Shown here piece after piece: positions 34,841 through 44,459 of a stretch of 64,000 nucleotides of DNA; the first letter of the stretch is position 1; each line of letters starts with the position of its first letter. The DNA is taken from NCBI RefSeq assembly GCF_947504105.1, contig NZ_CANNGP010000021.1, forward strand, positions 1-64,000, given 5' to 3'. The position numbers and the translations under genes were made by a program. Under the pieces are notes generated by a model. That model saw only the letters and a program-made list of their open reading frames with translations, had not been told where the DNA came from and made no database searches. The stretch comes from an uncultured Tateyamaria sp. Its GTDB lineage: Bacteria > Pseudomonadota > Alphaproteobacteria > Rhodobacterales > Rhodobacteraceae.

Positions 34841-35596
34841 TCAAAGAACGATGGTCGAAATCAGACGCCCGTAGTCCGGATCCTTTTGATGCACCGATCG
34901 CCGATAGGAATAGAACCGGTCGGGATCGAAGTAGGTGCAATGCCGTGTCCACTCGGCCGACGCGATGCCTGTGGCCCGCAAGCGCATCAGCCCGTATCCC
35001 GGCAGGTCGAAATGCATCCGATCACCGTCGCCACCAGCAAAAAAGCGGGTGTTTTCCGGATCCTCATCCAGGAAGATGTCAAAGAACTCTGGTCCCACCT
35101 CGTAGGCGCGTTGGCTGATCGTGGGGCCAATAACCGCGTGTATGCGTTCGCGTGCGGCGCCCAGGTCCACCATGGCGTTGACCGTCGCCTCCATGATACC
35201 TGTCTGTGCGCCTTTCCAGCCCGCATGAGCGGCCCCGATCACCTTGGCGTCTGCATCTGCAAACAGCACGGGCTGGCAGTCGGCGGTCAGTACCGACAGG
35301 GCAAGGCCGGGGGTTGCCGTGACCAGCCCATCCGCCTTGGGTTTCGGATCGGGCGCTGTCGTGACATGCACCGCGTCACTGGAATGGACCTGATGCACGC
35401 TGGCAAGCTTTTCTGCGTTGACGCCAATGGCCTCTGCCACCCGGCTGCGGTTGATCGCCACGATCTCTGTCTGGTCCGAGCTGCCCGTTCCGCAATTGAG
35501 ACCGGCAAAGATGCCCGAGGACGCGCCCCCCTTGCGGGTGAAAAAACCATGCCGGATCGGTGCCAGGCTGTCGGCAGTCAGAATTTCCAGAGTCAT
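34841..35596 (-). CDS. pgeF: Peptidoglycan editing factor / multicopper polyphenol oxidase family
   Basis: A 251-residue protein of the DUF152/YfiH family. HGFFTRKGGASSGIFAGLNCG, VHQVHSSDAV, LTADCQPVLFAD and GAAHAGWKGAQTGI contain the His/Cys/His metal site of the family. YfiH/PgeF is thought to hydrolyse wrongly incorporated cell-wall precursors; older annotations call it a laccase. It is the last gene of the lgt-midA-pgeF operon and starts within the stop of midA (4-base overlap). Confidence 0.93.
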   Translation of the reverse strand: MTLEILTADSLAPIRHGFFTRKGGASSGIFAGLNCGTGSSDQTEIVAINRSRVAEAIGVNAEKLASVHQVHSSDAVHVTTAPDPKPKADGLVTATPGLALSVLTADCQPVLFADADAKVIGAAHAGWKGAQTGIMEATVNAMVDLGAARERIHAVIGPTISQRAYEVGPEFFDIFLDEDPENTRFFAGGDGDRMHFDLPGYGLMRLRATGIASAEWTRHCTYFDPDRFYSYRRSVHQKDPDYGRLISTIVL

Positions 35597-36654
35597 CGTT
35601 CCAGTCCGGGCGGTGGTGCAGCAGTGGTTGGGAAAAGTCCCAGAACCTTGAACAGGTTTCCCATTTCATCGGGATGCGTCAACCGTCGATGTGCCGCAAT
35701 GTGAGCATCCAGTGCGGAACCGTCCAGTTTTGCGGCCAATGCTTGCGCGCGCGCCGTGATGCCCAGCCGTTCTAGGAACACGCCCTGGGGCGTGACCCTA
35801 GAAAAGACGGCAGGCGTGGCGGCCTGCGTCAACGTCTCGAAATCCACATGTGCCGTCAGATCTGCTTGCCCGGGCTGGGCTAACGGATCGGCGGACGCAT
35901 GGTTTTGCACTGCTTGCAACGTTTCGCCAAGTGACCGCCAGTCGCCATAGTCGATGATCAACGCGGCCCCGCCATGCGCTTCGATCCGAGTGCCGATGGC
36001 CGAAATGATCGGTGCGGCGGATGGGCAGATCTCGACAAGTTGGCCGTCCTCGGTGTCCTCCAGCCGATGGGCCAGCATGGCCTGCGGCCCGGCGGGCGAG
36101 AGGCCAAAGGACAGAACGTCGTTGCTCAGGCCGACGCACCGTTCACGCCAGCCCGCGCCGTCGCGCTGGAACTGTCGCACCGGCAGAGCGTCAAAAAATT
36201 CGTTTGCGATCAGCCAGAGCGGCACGTCGGGCAAATGATCGGCCCCGTCAACGTAGGCGATGTCAAACCCTTCAAGGGTGCGGCGCTGCACATTCCGCAA
36301 CGCTGGCGACACCTCGATCAGGGTGATCCGTGCGGCCGCGTGAAACCCCGGCACCCGCGCCGTGGCGCGCAGGATATCAGCCATCAACGTGCCACGTCCC
36401 GGCCCCAACTCGGCCAGGGTAAAAGGCGCGGGCGCCCCCTGGTCCAGCCAGCTTTGGGCCAGCGACAGGCCGACAAGCTCTCCAAACATCTGGCTGATCT
36501 CGGGCGCGGTGGTGAAATCACCTGCAGCCCCCAGCGGATTACGGGTGGTGTAGTAGCCATGCACCGGATGCAGCAACGCCTCGGCCATGTAGTCCGCAAC
36601 GGTGATCGGCCCATGCGTCGCAACGCGCGCGATCAGTCCGTCCTTCAGGCTCAT
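35593..36654 (-). CDS. SAM-dependent methyltransferase, MidA/NDUFAF7 (DUF185) family
   Basis: A 353-residue class I methyltransferase. [23 protein letters not shown] and the SAM-binding [16 protein letters not shown] are family hallmarks, as is [15 protein letters not shown]. In mitochondria the homologue NDUFAF7 methylates an arginine of a complex I subunit; the bacterial role is not proven. The start at 36654 ([11 protein letters not shown]) overlaps the lgt stop by 4 bases. A frame reaching 36696 would run into lgt. Confidence 0.92.
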   Translation of the reverse strand: MSLKDGLIARVATHGPITVADYMAEALLHPVHGYYTTRNPLGAAGDFTTAPEISQMFGELVGLSLAQSWLDQGAPAPFTLAELGPGRGTLMADILRATARVPGFHAAARITLIEVSPALRNVQRRTLEGFDIAYVDGADHLPDVPLWLIANEFFDALPVRQFQRDGAGWRERCVGLSNDVLSFGLSPAGPQAMLAHRLEDTEDGQLVEICPSAAPIISAIGTRIEAHGGAALIIDYGDWRSLGETLQAVQNHASADPLAQPGQADLTAHVDFETLTQAATPAVFSRVTPQGVFLERLGITARAQALAAKLDGSALDAHIAAHRRLTHPDEMGNLFKVLGLFPTTAAPPPGLER

Positions 36655-37547
36655 GCCGGTGCTGCAACCCGCCGGCGGGCGCGGGTGATCAGCCACAGGC
36701 CCAGAAGGATCATCGGCAGGGACAGAATCTGGCCCATAGTCAGACCATAGCCACCCATGTGCCAGGCAAGGCCCAACGGATTGCCGTCAGAAATGAACTG
36801 CGCATCGGGCTGGCGTACAAATTCAACAAGGAACCGGCTGACGCCGTAGCCTGCCAGGAACACGCCCGTCAGCAGGCCGGGTTTCTTGAACCCGTCCCGT
36901 CGCCACGCCATCCACAACAGGACAACCAGCAGGACAAACCCTTCCAAGAATGCCTCGTAGAGCTGCGACGGATGCCGCGCACAGGCCCCCACGATGTCAG
37001 GACAGTACTGCGCCGCCTGACCGGGAAAGACCACACCCCAGGGCAACTCGGTCGGTCGCCCCCACAGCTCGGCATTGATGAAATTCGCCATCCGACCCAA
37101 GAGCAGACCGGGTGGCGTGCCAATCGCGACCGCATCGGCGGTGGTCAGCAGGGGCAGCCTGTGGCGGCGGGTATACAGCCAGAAGGCCAGGATCACGCCC
37201 AACATACCGCCATGAAAGGACATCCCGCCCTCCCAGATCGCGATAATGGACAGGGGATCGCTCAGATAGGTGCCGGGTTGATAGAAGAGCACGTAACCAA
37301 TCCGCCCACCCAACAGGACACCCAGAATGATCCACGTCAGCATGTCCTCGGTCTGGCTGGGGCTCAGGGGTGGTGTCTGGTTCGGCCACAGGCGCGGGGC
37401 CTTCAGCGCCATCACCACCAGCCGCCAGCCGATGATGATGCCCACGATATAGGCCAAGGCATACCAGCGCAGGGCCAGTTCCATGCCGAAAAGCGAGATC
37501 GAGAAGATCTCGGGCGAAATGTCGGGGAAGGGGAGTGCGCCTGTCAT
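36651..37547 (-). CDS. lgt: Prolipoprotein diacylglyceryl transferase
   Basis: A 298-residue integral membrane enzyme with seven helices, which attaches diacylglycerol to the lipobox Cys of lipoproteins. The essential motif is visible around [14 protein letters not shown] (here [10 protein letters not shown]), with [18 protein letters not shown] (the Lgt signature with Arg/Asn/Glu) and [14 protein letters not shown]. The ATG at 37547 starts at [15 protein letters not shown], the normal family N-terminus; 24 upstream codons are unlikely. It is the first gene of its operon and divergent from ubiK. Confidence 0.97.
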   Translation of the reverse strand: MTGALPFPDISPEIFSISLFGMELALRWYALAYIVGIIIGWRLVVMALKAPRLWPNQTPPLSPSQTEDMLTWIILGVLLGGRIGYVLFYQPGTYLSDPLSIIAIWEGGMSFHGGMLGVILAFWLYTRRHRLPLLTTADAVAIGTPPGLLLGRMANFINAELWGRPTELPWGVVFPGQAAQYCPDIVGACARHPSQLYEAFLEGFVLLVVLLWMAWRRDGFKKPGLLTGVFLAGYGVSRFLVEFVRQPDAQFISDGNPLGLAWHMGGYGLTMGQILSLPMILLGLWLITRARRRVAAPA

Positions 37548-37643
37548 CTGCGTCTCAATGCCTCTGCTTGGGGGGCAGGTCAACCTTGCCTCGCCCCGCG
37601 TGTGTGCCCATATAGGCATCAGGTTTCAAAGGATCACGACATC

Positions 37644-37883
37644 ATGCAGGCACGCGGCAAGATTTTCGACGACATCTCGCAATTGATGACCAATGCGATG
37701 GGCGTGGCCCAGGGCGCGAAGGACGAGGCCGAGACGGCGATGAAATCCATGATGGACCGCTGGCTGGCGGATCGTGATTTCGTCACCCGCGAAGAGTTCG
37801 ACGCGGTGCGTGCGATGGCACAGAAGGCGCGGGAAGAGAACGAAGCGCTGAAGGCCCGGATCGAGGCGCTTGAAGGGAAATAG
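37644..37883 (+). CDS. ubiK: UbiK-type ubiquinone accessory factor (BMFP domain)
   Basis: A 79-residue protein. The N-terminal amphipathic helix (KIFDDISQLMTNAMG) is followed by a coiled coil (DFVTREEFDAVRAMAQKAREENEALKARIEAL), the BMFP/YqiC/UbiK layout. UbiK helps the membrane assembly of late ubiquinone biosynthesis. The ATG at 37644 precedes the conserved helix by a few residues. A strong terminator follows. Confidence 0.9.
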   Translation: MQARGKIFDDISQLMTNAMGVAQGAKDEAETAMKSMMDRWLADRDFVTREEFDAVRAMAQKAREENEALKARIEALEGK

Positions 37884-37906
37884 GCGCGACCACCGTCCGA
37901 ACAGGA

Positions 37907-37932
37907 AGCCCGGTCCACGCCGGGCTTTTTTT
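37907..37932 (+). terminator. Rho-independent terminator of ubiK
   Basis: AGCCCGG (37907-37913), loop TCCACG, and CCGGGCT (37920-37926) are followed directly by a run of seven Ts. Confidence 0.95.
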
Positions 37933-37971
37933 GTTGGTGCGGCGTTGGCTGTCTGAGAACAGAGGGTTGCC

Positions 37972-38868
37972 TCAGACAGAGATCGGAATCCCAAACAGCT
38001 GGGCGATCCCTTCGATATTGATGATAACCGCAATAAATAGCAGCACGATGATCATCCAGACGCGGAAAGGGATGCCCAAGAACTGTTTCGATTTGACCTG
38101 AACGGTCTGTCCACCAAAGCTGTCTTCGACCAGTTCGACATCGTGACCGGCCGTGCGCATGATGTCTTCGATATTGGCTTCCGTCGGTTGTGGAAGATCT
38201 TGGACAGGATGCGTCCAAAACTCGCTGCGCTCGTTTTTGCTGAACAGCTTCTTTTCCAATCGCACCAGGGCGTCAGCGGCGGCTTTGTTCGGTGGGAAAA
38301 TGAAAATTGCCCATTCTTCATCTATTCCGGGCCGTGACAGCATTTGATGGCGTTTGTCTCCCAAAGGACGCTGTACAAGCTGTGCGACGAACTCGTAGTC
38401 TGACCATGATCGCATCGGTGCAAAACTCTGGTCTATCTCCACTCGCTTTGCGTCGTCGCCATCGGCAACCCATTGGGATCGCAGGGTCGCCGACACATGC
38501 ACCGGAACGATGTTTGCGAAACCCTGCTCCGCAAGCGTCCAGTCTTCGACGGCGACAACATCGTCCGCAAAGCAGCTGACAAGGTGTTGGACCAGCCCTT
38601 GGTAGTAGCCTTTGCCGCCTTCCGCACCGGCCTTATTCATATTGAAATGGGTACAGCACTTCCGATCAAGTGCCAGCAAACCTGCGAAGTAGTAACTGCG
38701 CATGTCTTCGAACAGGTCGTCGATGGCTTCAAATTCTTCACCATAAAGGATGTCGGCCCTATAGGCCTTCATCACACCCTCAATTGTGTCGAATGTTGAA
38801 GCAGCAAACCAACCATGCGGTCGCAGCTCATCCACGCATTCTTGAAAAAACTGCTGGACCTTGGTCAT
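37972..38868 (-). CDS. Hypothetical protein with C-terminal membrane anchor
   Basis: A 298-residue protein. Most of it is soluble, mixed alpha/beta, with a Cys pair (DRKCCTHFN) and a DEEWAIFIFPPNKAAADALVRLEK strand-helix. One strong membrane helix lies near the C-terminus (VWMIIVLLFIAVIINIEGI), so it is probably a tail-anchored inner-membrane protein with its domain in the cytosol. I recognise no family. The ATG at 38868 has GGGAGCC before it. It is convergent with ubiK, whose terminator lies in between. Confidence 0.75.
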   Translation of the reverse strand: MTKVQQFFQECVDELRPHGWFAASTFDTIEGVMKAYRADILYGEEFEAIDDLFEDMRSYYFAGLLALDRKCCTHFNMNKAGAEGGKGYYQGLVQHLVSCFADDVVAVEDWTLAEQGFANIVPVHVSATLRSQWVADGDDAKRVEIDQSFAPMRSWSDYEFVAQLVQRPLGDKRHQMLSRPGIDEEWAIFIFPPNKAAADALVRLEKKLFSKNERSEFWTHPVQDLPQPTEANIEDIMRTAGHDVELVEDSFGGQTVQVKSKQFLGIPFRVWMIIVLLFIAVIINIEGIAQLFGIPISV

Positions 38869-39297
38869 GGCTCCCTCTGCCAGTCACAGAGCGGAAGGCA
38901 AGCGCGCTGGCACTGCTGGCTCTACCCCGGTTTGCAACAGGCCCTCGCCTGCCGTTTGATCGTAGGTGAGGTGCAGAAGGGTGCAAAGTGCCGGACACTC
39001 CCGCCTGCCACAAAGTGGCGAAAGCCCGCCTTCCTGGTCAACGGGATACATGCCCAGCGGGTGCGGCGCGTACGATGGCTGTTTCGGTGACTGGTTCTTC
39101 GCCCCCTCGATCTTGCCTATCAAACCGACCTCTCCCCAACTTATTGCGGTTATCCCCAAATAAAGGGTTGCCAGATGGCTGCACCCTCGTCACCATATCT
39201 TGTAGAGGCACGGGGGATCGCCCCGGTTTCTAGAGCAGGCACCTAGCGCTTGGGGCGCTGCCAGCCCCACGCGCTACAGCGAATAAGAGGTGGCACC
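38869..39297. other. Intergenic region without recognised gene
   Basis: About 430 bases between two divergent genes. A minus-strand frame at 38884-39159 (91 codons, six Cys) shows no family pattern and no good ribosome binding site, and I treat it as chance. I see no tRNA, RNase P, 4.5S or tmRNA core sequences. The last 60 bases probably hold the ybjN promoter. Confidence 0.4.
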
Positions 39298-39798
39298 ATG
39301 GCACTTTCCGAGCAGTTCCTGGAAGACGACATTCATCCCATCGACATCGTCGAGCATCTGGCCGAACACCACGAGTGGGATTTCGACCGCATCGCAGACG
39401 ACCAGATCGCTATGGCCGTCGAAGGTCAGTGGCGCACTTATTCCATCACGCTCGCATGGTCCGGCTATGACGAAACGCTCCGCATGGTCTGCACGTTCGA
39501 AATGGAGCCACCAGAGGAAAAGCTTGGCGGCCTTTACGAGCTTCTGAACCATGTGAATGACCAGTGCTGGGCGGGCTCCTTCACCTACTGGGAAGAGCAG
39601 AAGCTGATGGTCTATCGCTACGGTCTTGTGCTGTCCGGCGGCCAGATGGCCAGCGCGGAACAGATCGATACCATGATCGGCGCCGCCGTCATGAGTGCCG
39701 AGCGCTACTACCCCGCGCTGCAGCTTCTGGTTTGGGGCGACCGGACACCCAAGGATGCGATGCAGGTCGCCATTGCGGAGGCCTATGGCCGCGCGTAA
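39298..39798 (+). CDS. YbjN-domain protein
   Basis: A 166-residue protein. FLEDDIHPIDIVEHLAEHHEWDFDRIADDQIAMAV and RMVCTFEMEPPEEKLGGLYELLNHVNDQCWAGSFTYW match the YbjN/T3SS-chaperone-like family, widespread in alphaproteobacteria. No enzyme activity is known; E. coli YbjN affects motility and stress responses. The start follows AAGAGGTGGCACC. It is the first gene of a tight group with proC, csaA and a dehydrogenase. Confidence 0.88.
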   Translation: MALSEQFLEDDIHPIDIVEHLAEHHEWDFDRIADDQIAMAVEGQWRTYSITLAWSGYDETLRMVCTFEMEPPEEKLGGLYELLNHVNDQCWAGSFTYWEEQKLMVYRYGLVLSGGQMASAEQIDTMIGAAVMSAERYYPALQLLVWGDRTPKDAMQVAIAEAYGRA

Positions 39799-39828
39799 CC
39801 TGCGCCCCTGAACGAACGGGGGTTTTCA

Positions 39829-40641
39829 ATGCAAGACAGTCGAATTGCAGCCCGGGGCCTCGTGCTTCTGGGCTGCGGTAAAATGGGATCGGCGATGCTC
39901 GCCGGATGGCTCGAACGGGGCCTGCTCGCTACATCGGTCTGGGTGCAAGACCCAGCTCCGTCGCCATGGGTGCAATCAACCGGCGTCCATGTGAACACCG
40001 ATTTGCCCCCCCATCCCGCCGTCATTCTGGTCGCTGTGAAACCACAAATGATGGGCAACGCCTTACCCGGCATCGCGGCCTTTGGAGGCAGTGACACCGT
40101 GTTTGTTTCGGTTGCCGCCGGTACGCCTTTGTCGGCATTCGAGGACGCGTTCGGCACCGCTACCCCCATCGTCCGTGCCATGCCAAATACTCCCGCCGCG
40201 GTCGGCCGTGGGATCACCGCGATCTGTGCGAACAGGGCCGGGCTGGACGCCTTGGACGAAGCCGAAATGCTGCTCTCCGCCGTGGGGGACGTGGTGCGTC
40301 TGGACGGCGAAGACCAGATGGATGCTGTCACCGGCGTCAGCGGGTCTGGCCCGGCCTATGTCTTTCATCTTATTGAAACTTTGGCCGCCGGTGGTGTGGC
40401 GCAAGGGCTGCCAGAGGATTTGGCAATGCAACTGGCAAAGGCGACCGTTGCGGGCGCCGGGCATCTGGCGATGGAAGCGGACGAGGCCCCCTCCCAATTG
40501 CGTGTTAACGTCACCAGCCCCAACGGGACAACACAGGCAGCGCTGGAAGTGTTGATGGACGAAAAGTCTGGCTTTCCCAGCCTGTTGCCCCGCGCAGTTG
40601 AAGCTGCAACCAAACGATCCAGGGAGTTGGCCCGTGGCTGA
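39829..40641 (+). CDS. proC: Pyrroline-5-carboxylate reductase
   Basis: A 270-residue enzyme of proline synthesis. LVLLGCGKMGSAMLAGWLERG is the NAD(P) site, VILVAVKPQMM and VRAMPNTPAAVGRG follow, and the C-terminal signature is AVTGVSGSGPAYVFHLIE with ATVAGAGHLA and LRVNVTSPNGTTQAAL. It reduces P5C to proline in the cytosol. It starts 30 bases after ybjN and its end overlaps csaA by 8 bases. Confidence 0.97.
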   Translation: MQDSRIAARGLVLLGCGKMGSAMLAGWLERGLLATSVWVQDPAPSPWVQSTGVHVNTDLPPHPAVILVAVKPQMMGNALPGIAAFGGSDTVFVSVAAGTPLSAFEDAFGTATPIVRAMPNTPAAVGRGITAICANRAGLDALDEAEMLLSAVGDVVRLDGEDQMDAVTGVSGSGPAYVFHLIETLAAGGVAQGLPEDLAMQLAKATVAGAGHLAMEADEAPSQLRVNVTSPNGTTQAALEVLMDEKSGFPSLLPRAVEAATKRSRELARG

Positions 40642-40972
40642 GATTTCGTTCGATGATTTTCAGAAAGTTGATATTCGAGTGGGGCGCGTGGTGCGGGCCG
40701 AACCGTTCCCCGAGGCGCGCAAGCCCGCCATCAAGATGTGGGTCGATTTCGGCGGTGATCTGGGTGAGCGCAAGACCTCGGCCCAAGTGACGGTGCACTA
40801 CGATCCCGACGTGCTGGTGGGCCGCCAGGTGATGGCGGTCGTGAACTTCCCGCCCCGCCAGATCGGGCCCTTCATGTCCGAGGTTCTGGTGCTGGGCTTT
40901 CCTGATGACAAGGGTGATATCGTGCTGGCGACGCCGGACAAGGATGTGCCGGTCGGTGGACGGATGCATTGA
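40634..40972 (+). CDS. csaA: tRNA-binding protein, CsaA family
   Basis: A 112-residue protein with a single EMAP-II/OB-fold tRNA-binding domain: FDDFQKVDIRVGRVVRAEPFPEARKPAIKMWVDFG, QVTVHYDPDVLVGRQVMAVVNFPPRQIGPFMSEVLVLGF and VLATPDKDVPVGGRMH. CsaA has been described as an export-linked chaperone that binds tRNA. The GTG start at 40634 follows AGGGAG. The last base of the stop is shared with the next gene. Confidence 0.93.
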   Translation: MAEISFDDFQKVDIRVGRVVRAEPFPEARKPAIKMWVDFGGDLGERKTSAQVTVHYDPDVLVGRQVMAVVNFPPRQIGPFMSEVLVLGFPDDKGDIVLATPDKDVPVGGRMH

Positions 40973-41922
40973 TGCGTCTGTGGATCACACGGCCCTTGCC
41001 CGACACGGTTATCGAGGCGGCACGCGCGCTGTGCGAGGTTGAGGTGCGCAGCGAGACGTTGCCGTTGACGCCCCCTGAGTTGCGGCGGGCGTTGACCGAA
41101 TTTGACGTGGTACTGCCGACGTTGGGAGACGTGTTCTCGGCGGATGTGTTTGCTGATGTGGACGCGCCGCGCTGTCGGCTGCTTGCGAATTTTGGTGTGG
41201 GCTACAATCATATCGACGTGGGTGCAGCGCAGGCCACAGGGATCACAGTCACAAATACGCCCGGGGCTGTTACGGACGCAACCGCGGATATCGGTATGCT
41301 GCTGATCCTGATGTCGGCCCGCCGCGCAGCAGAGGGGGAGCGTTTGGTGCGGACAGGAGCGTGGCCGGGCTGGCATCCAACGCAGATGCTGGGCCTGCAC
41401 TTGACGGGCAAACGAGTGGGCATCGTCGGAATGGGGCGGATAGGCCAAGCCATCGCGCGACGGTGTCATTTCGGGTTTGACATGCAGGTGTCATACTTCA
41501 ACCGGTCAGAGAAAGATCTGGGTTTCCCGGCGGAACGGGTCGCCGACCTGGACGATCTGGCCGCTTCTGTCGATGTGCTGGTTGTTGCGGTCCCCGGGGG
41601 GGCAGAGACCAGACATCTAATCGATGCACACGTGTTGAGGGCGATGCCGGATCATGCCCATCTGATCAACATTGCACGAGGGGATGTTGTGGAAGAGGCG
41701 GCGTTGGTCGCGGCACTTGAAGCCGGGTCCATCGGCGGCGCGGGACTGGATGTGTACGAGCGTGAACCGGCGGTGCCGGACGCATTGCGTGCGTTGGATA
41801 ACGTCACGTTGCTACCGCATCTGGGAACTGCCGCGCTTGAAGTGCGGGAGGCGATGGGACTGATCGCGGTGGAGAATATCGCAGCGTTTCTGGACGGAAA
41901 ACCACTGCCAAACGCGGTCTGA
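40972..41922 (+). CDS. D-2-hydroxyacid dehydrogenase (glyoxylate/hydroxypyruvate reductase type)
   Basis: A 316-residue NAD(P)-dependent enzyme. ANFGVGYNHIDVGAAQATGI, the Rossmann G-x-G-x-x-G in VGIVGMGRIGQAIARR, LINIARGDVVEEAALVAAL (Arg of the active site), then GGAGLDVYEREP (catalytic Glu) and LPHLGTAALEVR (catalytic His) are present. It probably reduces glyoxylate, hydroxypyruvate or a related 2-oxo acid. The start overlaps the csaA stop (TGATG). Confidence 0.92.
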   Translation: MRLWITRPLPDTVIEAARALCEVEVRSETLPLTPPELRRALTEFDVVLPTLGDVFSADVFADVDAPRCRLLANFGVGYNHIDVGAAQATGITVTNTPGAVTDATADIGMLLILMSARRAAEGERLVRTGAWPGWHPTQMLGLHLTGKRVGIVGMGRIGQAIARRCHFGFDMQVSYFNRSEKDLGFPAERVADLDDLAASVDVLVVAVPGGAETRHLIDAHVLRAMPDHAHLINIARGDVVEEAALVAALEAGSIGGAGLDVYEREPAVPDALRALDNVTLLPHLGTAALEVREAMGLIAVENIAAFLDGKPLPNAV

Positions 41923-41928
41923 GGCAAT

Positions 41929-41946
41929 CTGTCCCCGCGGGGACAG
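41929..41946. repeat. Second copy of the TGTCCCCGCGGGGACA palindrome
   Basis: CTGTCCCCGCGGGGACAG lies 7 bases after the dehydrogenase stop. It shares its 16-base core with the site at 27675-27692. Here it could act as a hairpin terminator, though no U-run follows. Confidence 0.7.
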
Positions 41947-42632
41947 GGTGTCCGGTGCGTTTGGCTGGAATTCACCTTGTTCGATTCCTGCTTGTAAATC
42001 AGCGAGTTGTCCACCGTGCGGTTGAGATAGCAGATGTTAACCACGTAAGAGGCATACTGCTGACCGGCAGCGGCAGGCAGGTCGCGTGCCATCCATTCCG
42101 GTGAACAAGTTCCTCTTTCGATGATGCGTGGAATTGGGCAGCGGTGGTGTTGAGTGGTCCGCCCAGCCAACCAGGTCACACTCGTTTTTCGCGGTGTTCT
42201 AAAGGCGGTTCTTCAGCCGTTCTTGCGGCGTTTGCCAGCTTGGAGGTCACCAACACCTGAAAGTCGGACTACAAGGCCGGGGCGTGGTCGCCTTGGTTGC
42301 TCTTGCCCGAGCTTTCCAAGTGGCCCCGATACTGCATGCATGTCGAGCATTCATGCGTGAACACCTTATGTGCCAGCACGGTAATCCGATAAGAGCGACG
42401 TCAGTATCGAAATCCTTGTCCCAACCCATGGGCCACCTCTTTTCAAAGTTGAATACATCTAGACATTTCATGCCGTACGGTCAGTATTTGTGGCTGAAAC
42501 ATCCTGCGGCGTGACAGAGGAGGAGTGCGGCGCAAGGTTGGCGAGATGCCCGATCAGCCAGCTGCGGTGGAAAACCGCGCGGCAGGCAATACCTTCGCCC
42601 CGAGGACGAGCAGAACCGTTTTGGAGGAAACG
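41947..42632. other. Long gene-poor stretch, possible remnants
   Basis: Nearly 690 bases without a convincing gene. A minus-strand frame between 41950 and 42179 reads like a protein fragment (RIIERGTCSPEWMARDL, NICYLNRTVDNSLIYKQE) but matches no family I know. Another between 42247 and 42471 (KCLDVFNFEKRWPMGWDKDF) is equally unclear. The final 150 bases should contain the promoter of the AcoR-like regulator. The stretch may be the scar of a lost gene or element. Confidence 0.4.
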
Positions 42633-44459
42633 ATGTCTGCAGCAGATCACATCAAGGAAATTGAAGCCGCTCTTTCGGAATACCCGGTTGAACGCGACGA
42701 CTTCATCGTCGCATCGTGGCGCAGATGTATCGAACAGCATGGGCTGGACCCGACCAAACCTTCGCCAGCTTATATTCTTCCGGAACAACAACTTCGGCAT
42801 CACCAACAACAGGCCGAAAGGCTGACGTCGATCGCCCGGTCTGGTGTCGAAGACCTGTTTCGCCAAGTGGCGAGCCAGAATTACGTGCTTTTGCTGACCG
42901 ATGCGCAGGGCGTTACCGTGGACTATTTCGGAGATAGGAAATTCGAAGACGATCTACGCAAGTCGGGCCTGTTCCTGGGGGCCGCCTGGTCAGAGGCGCA
43001 ATCAGGTACAAACGGTATCGGCGCGTGTCTTGCGACCGGCAACGCCGTCACCGTTCATCAAGAAGACCATTTCGATCTGCACCACGTACCGCTCAGCTGC
43101 AGTGCGGCCCCCATCTATGATCTTGATGGTGGTCTGGCGGCGGTGCTGGACGTGTCGCTGTTACGTTCGCCGCAGCCGAAGGCGACGCAAGCGCTGGCTT
43201 TGCACATGGTTAAAAGTGCGGCACGCCGGATCGAGCTTGCAAACCTGATGGCCGAGATGCGCACCAATTGGGTTCTGCGATTCTCGGCACGGTCCGAATT
43301 TGTCGATGTGGACCCTGACGGCGCACTTGCGGTCGACAGTTCCGGCAGGATCGTCGGCGCAACACATCAGGCGCTTCGGATGCTGTCTGGTGCGTGTGAA
43401 GCGCCTGTCGTTGGCCAGCCTGTGAATGCGTTCTTTGACCTCGAGATTGATAATCTCCCGACATTTTCGAGGGGCCGCTCGGCACAGGATCGGTGCTTGT
43501 TCATGAAAACGGGGGAAGTCGTTTATGCACATGCAATCGCGCCCCAACCCTTGTCACGCAAGCCCGAGGCGGCGCGATCGGCAAAGCTGCCAGCGGCCTT
43601 CGCAGCATTGGAATTCGGGGACCCTAAGATGCAGAAGATCCTTGCGATGGCCGCGCGTTTGGCGCGCAGCGATTTGCCGATCTGGATCACGGGTTCAAGC
43701 GGCACGGGCAAGGAACGGCTTGCACGCGCCATCCACAAGGAACGCGATGCACAGACACCCTTTGTGGTCGTTCAGTGTGCCGATTTCCCGGAGTGGGAAC
43801 TGGAAGGCATTCTGTTCGGCGATCAGCAGGGAAACGAAGGCCTGATCGCGCAGGCGCGAAATGGCGTTTTGTTTCTTGATGCCGTGAACGAACTCCCTGT
43901 GACGGTGCAAGCGAGGCTTGCCCGTGCGCTCACGGATGATGGAATTCGACCCGCGGGTGGAGCAAACCCGATTGCCATCAAGACAAAGATCGTATCGGCC
44001 AGTACGAGGACTTTGGCTGAGAGCAATTTGCGGACAGATCTGATGTTCCGATTGGGTGGTGCATGCCTTGAATTGCCCGACCTCGGTGATCGCGCTGATT
44101 TCAACGGTCTTGTTGACAGGATCATGCGGCTGGTCGGCATTGCGGCACCGCGTGCTTTCACGATCTCCGACGCTGCCCGGTCCAACCTGAACCACCGCAA
44201 GTGGTCTGGCAACATCCGGGAATTGAAGAACACGTTACGCGTGTCCATGGCGATGAGTGATGACGGCCATATCGATGTCGAACAGCTTCCCGATCCGGTG
44301 ATCAAGCCGTTGACCCGTAACGGGGCCGAACGGACTGGGGACCTTGAACGCACCTTGACCGAGTGCGGGTGGAACATTTCCCGGGTTGCGCGTTTGCGCG
44401 GCGTGGACAGGTCTACGATACACCGCCAGATCAAGCGGGCGGGTCTGCGCCGGTCGTGA
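42633..44459 (+). CDS. AcoR-like Fis-family activator without GAFTGA motif
   Basis: A 608-residue regulator. The N-terminal GAF sensor has the AcoR hallmark LGAAWSEAQSGTNGIGACLATGNAVTVHQEDHF. The AAA+ domain has Walker A GSSGTGKE, but the sigma-54 contact motif GAFTGA is absent (LFGDQQGNEGLIAQA), and Walker B reads LFLDAVNEL, with Ala in place of the usual Glu. Arginines of the finger region (DLMFRL) remain. The C-terminal Fis-type helix-turn-helix (GWNISRVARLRGVDRSTIHRQIKRAGL) is intact. It therefore probably acts without sigma-54, like TyrR-type relatives. GGAGG precedes the ATG at 42633. It directly precedes the monooxygenase gene. Confidence 0.9.
   Translation: MSAADHIKEIEAALSEYPVERDDFIVASWRRCIEQHGLDPTKPSPAYILPEQQLRHHQQQAERLTSIARSGVEDLFRQVASQNYVLLLTDAQGVTVDYFGDRKFEDDLRKSGLFLGAAWSEAQSGTNGIGACLATGNAVTVHQEDHFDLHHVPLSCSAAPIYDLDGGLAAVLDVSLLRSPQPKATQALALHMVKSAARRIELANLMAEMRTNWVLRFSARSEFVDVDPDGALAVDSSGRIVGATHQALRMLSGACEAPVVGQPVNAFFDLEIDNLPTFSRGRSAQDRCLFMKTGEVVYAHAIAPQPLSRKPEAARSAKLPAAFAALEFGDPKMQKILAMAARLARSDLPIWITGSSGTGKERLARAIHKERDAQTPFVVVQCADFPEWELEGILFGDQQGNEGLIAQARNGVLFLDAVNELPVTVQARLARALTDDGIRPAGGANPIAIKTKIVSASTRTLAESNLRTDLMFRLGGACLELPDLGDRADFNGLVDRIMRLVGIAAPRAFTISDAARSNLNHRKWSGNIRELKNTLRVSMAMSDDGHIDVEQLPDPVIKPLTRNGAERTGDLERTLTECGWNISRVARLRGVDRSTIHRQIKRAGLRRS

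Noticed and set aside
38884-39159. A 91-codon Cys-containing minus-strand frame in an intergenic region
   Set aside because: No ribosome binding site, no family pattern and no operon partner.
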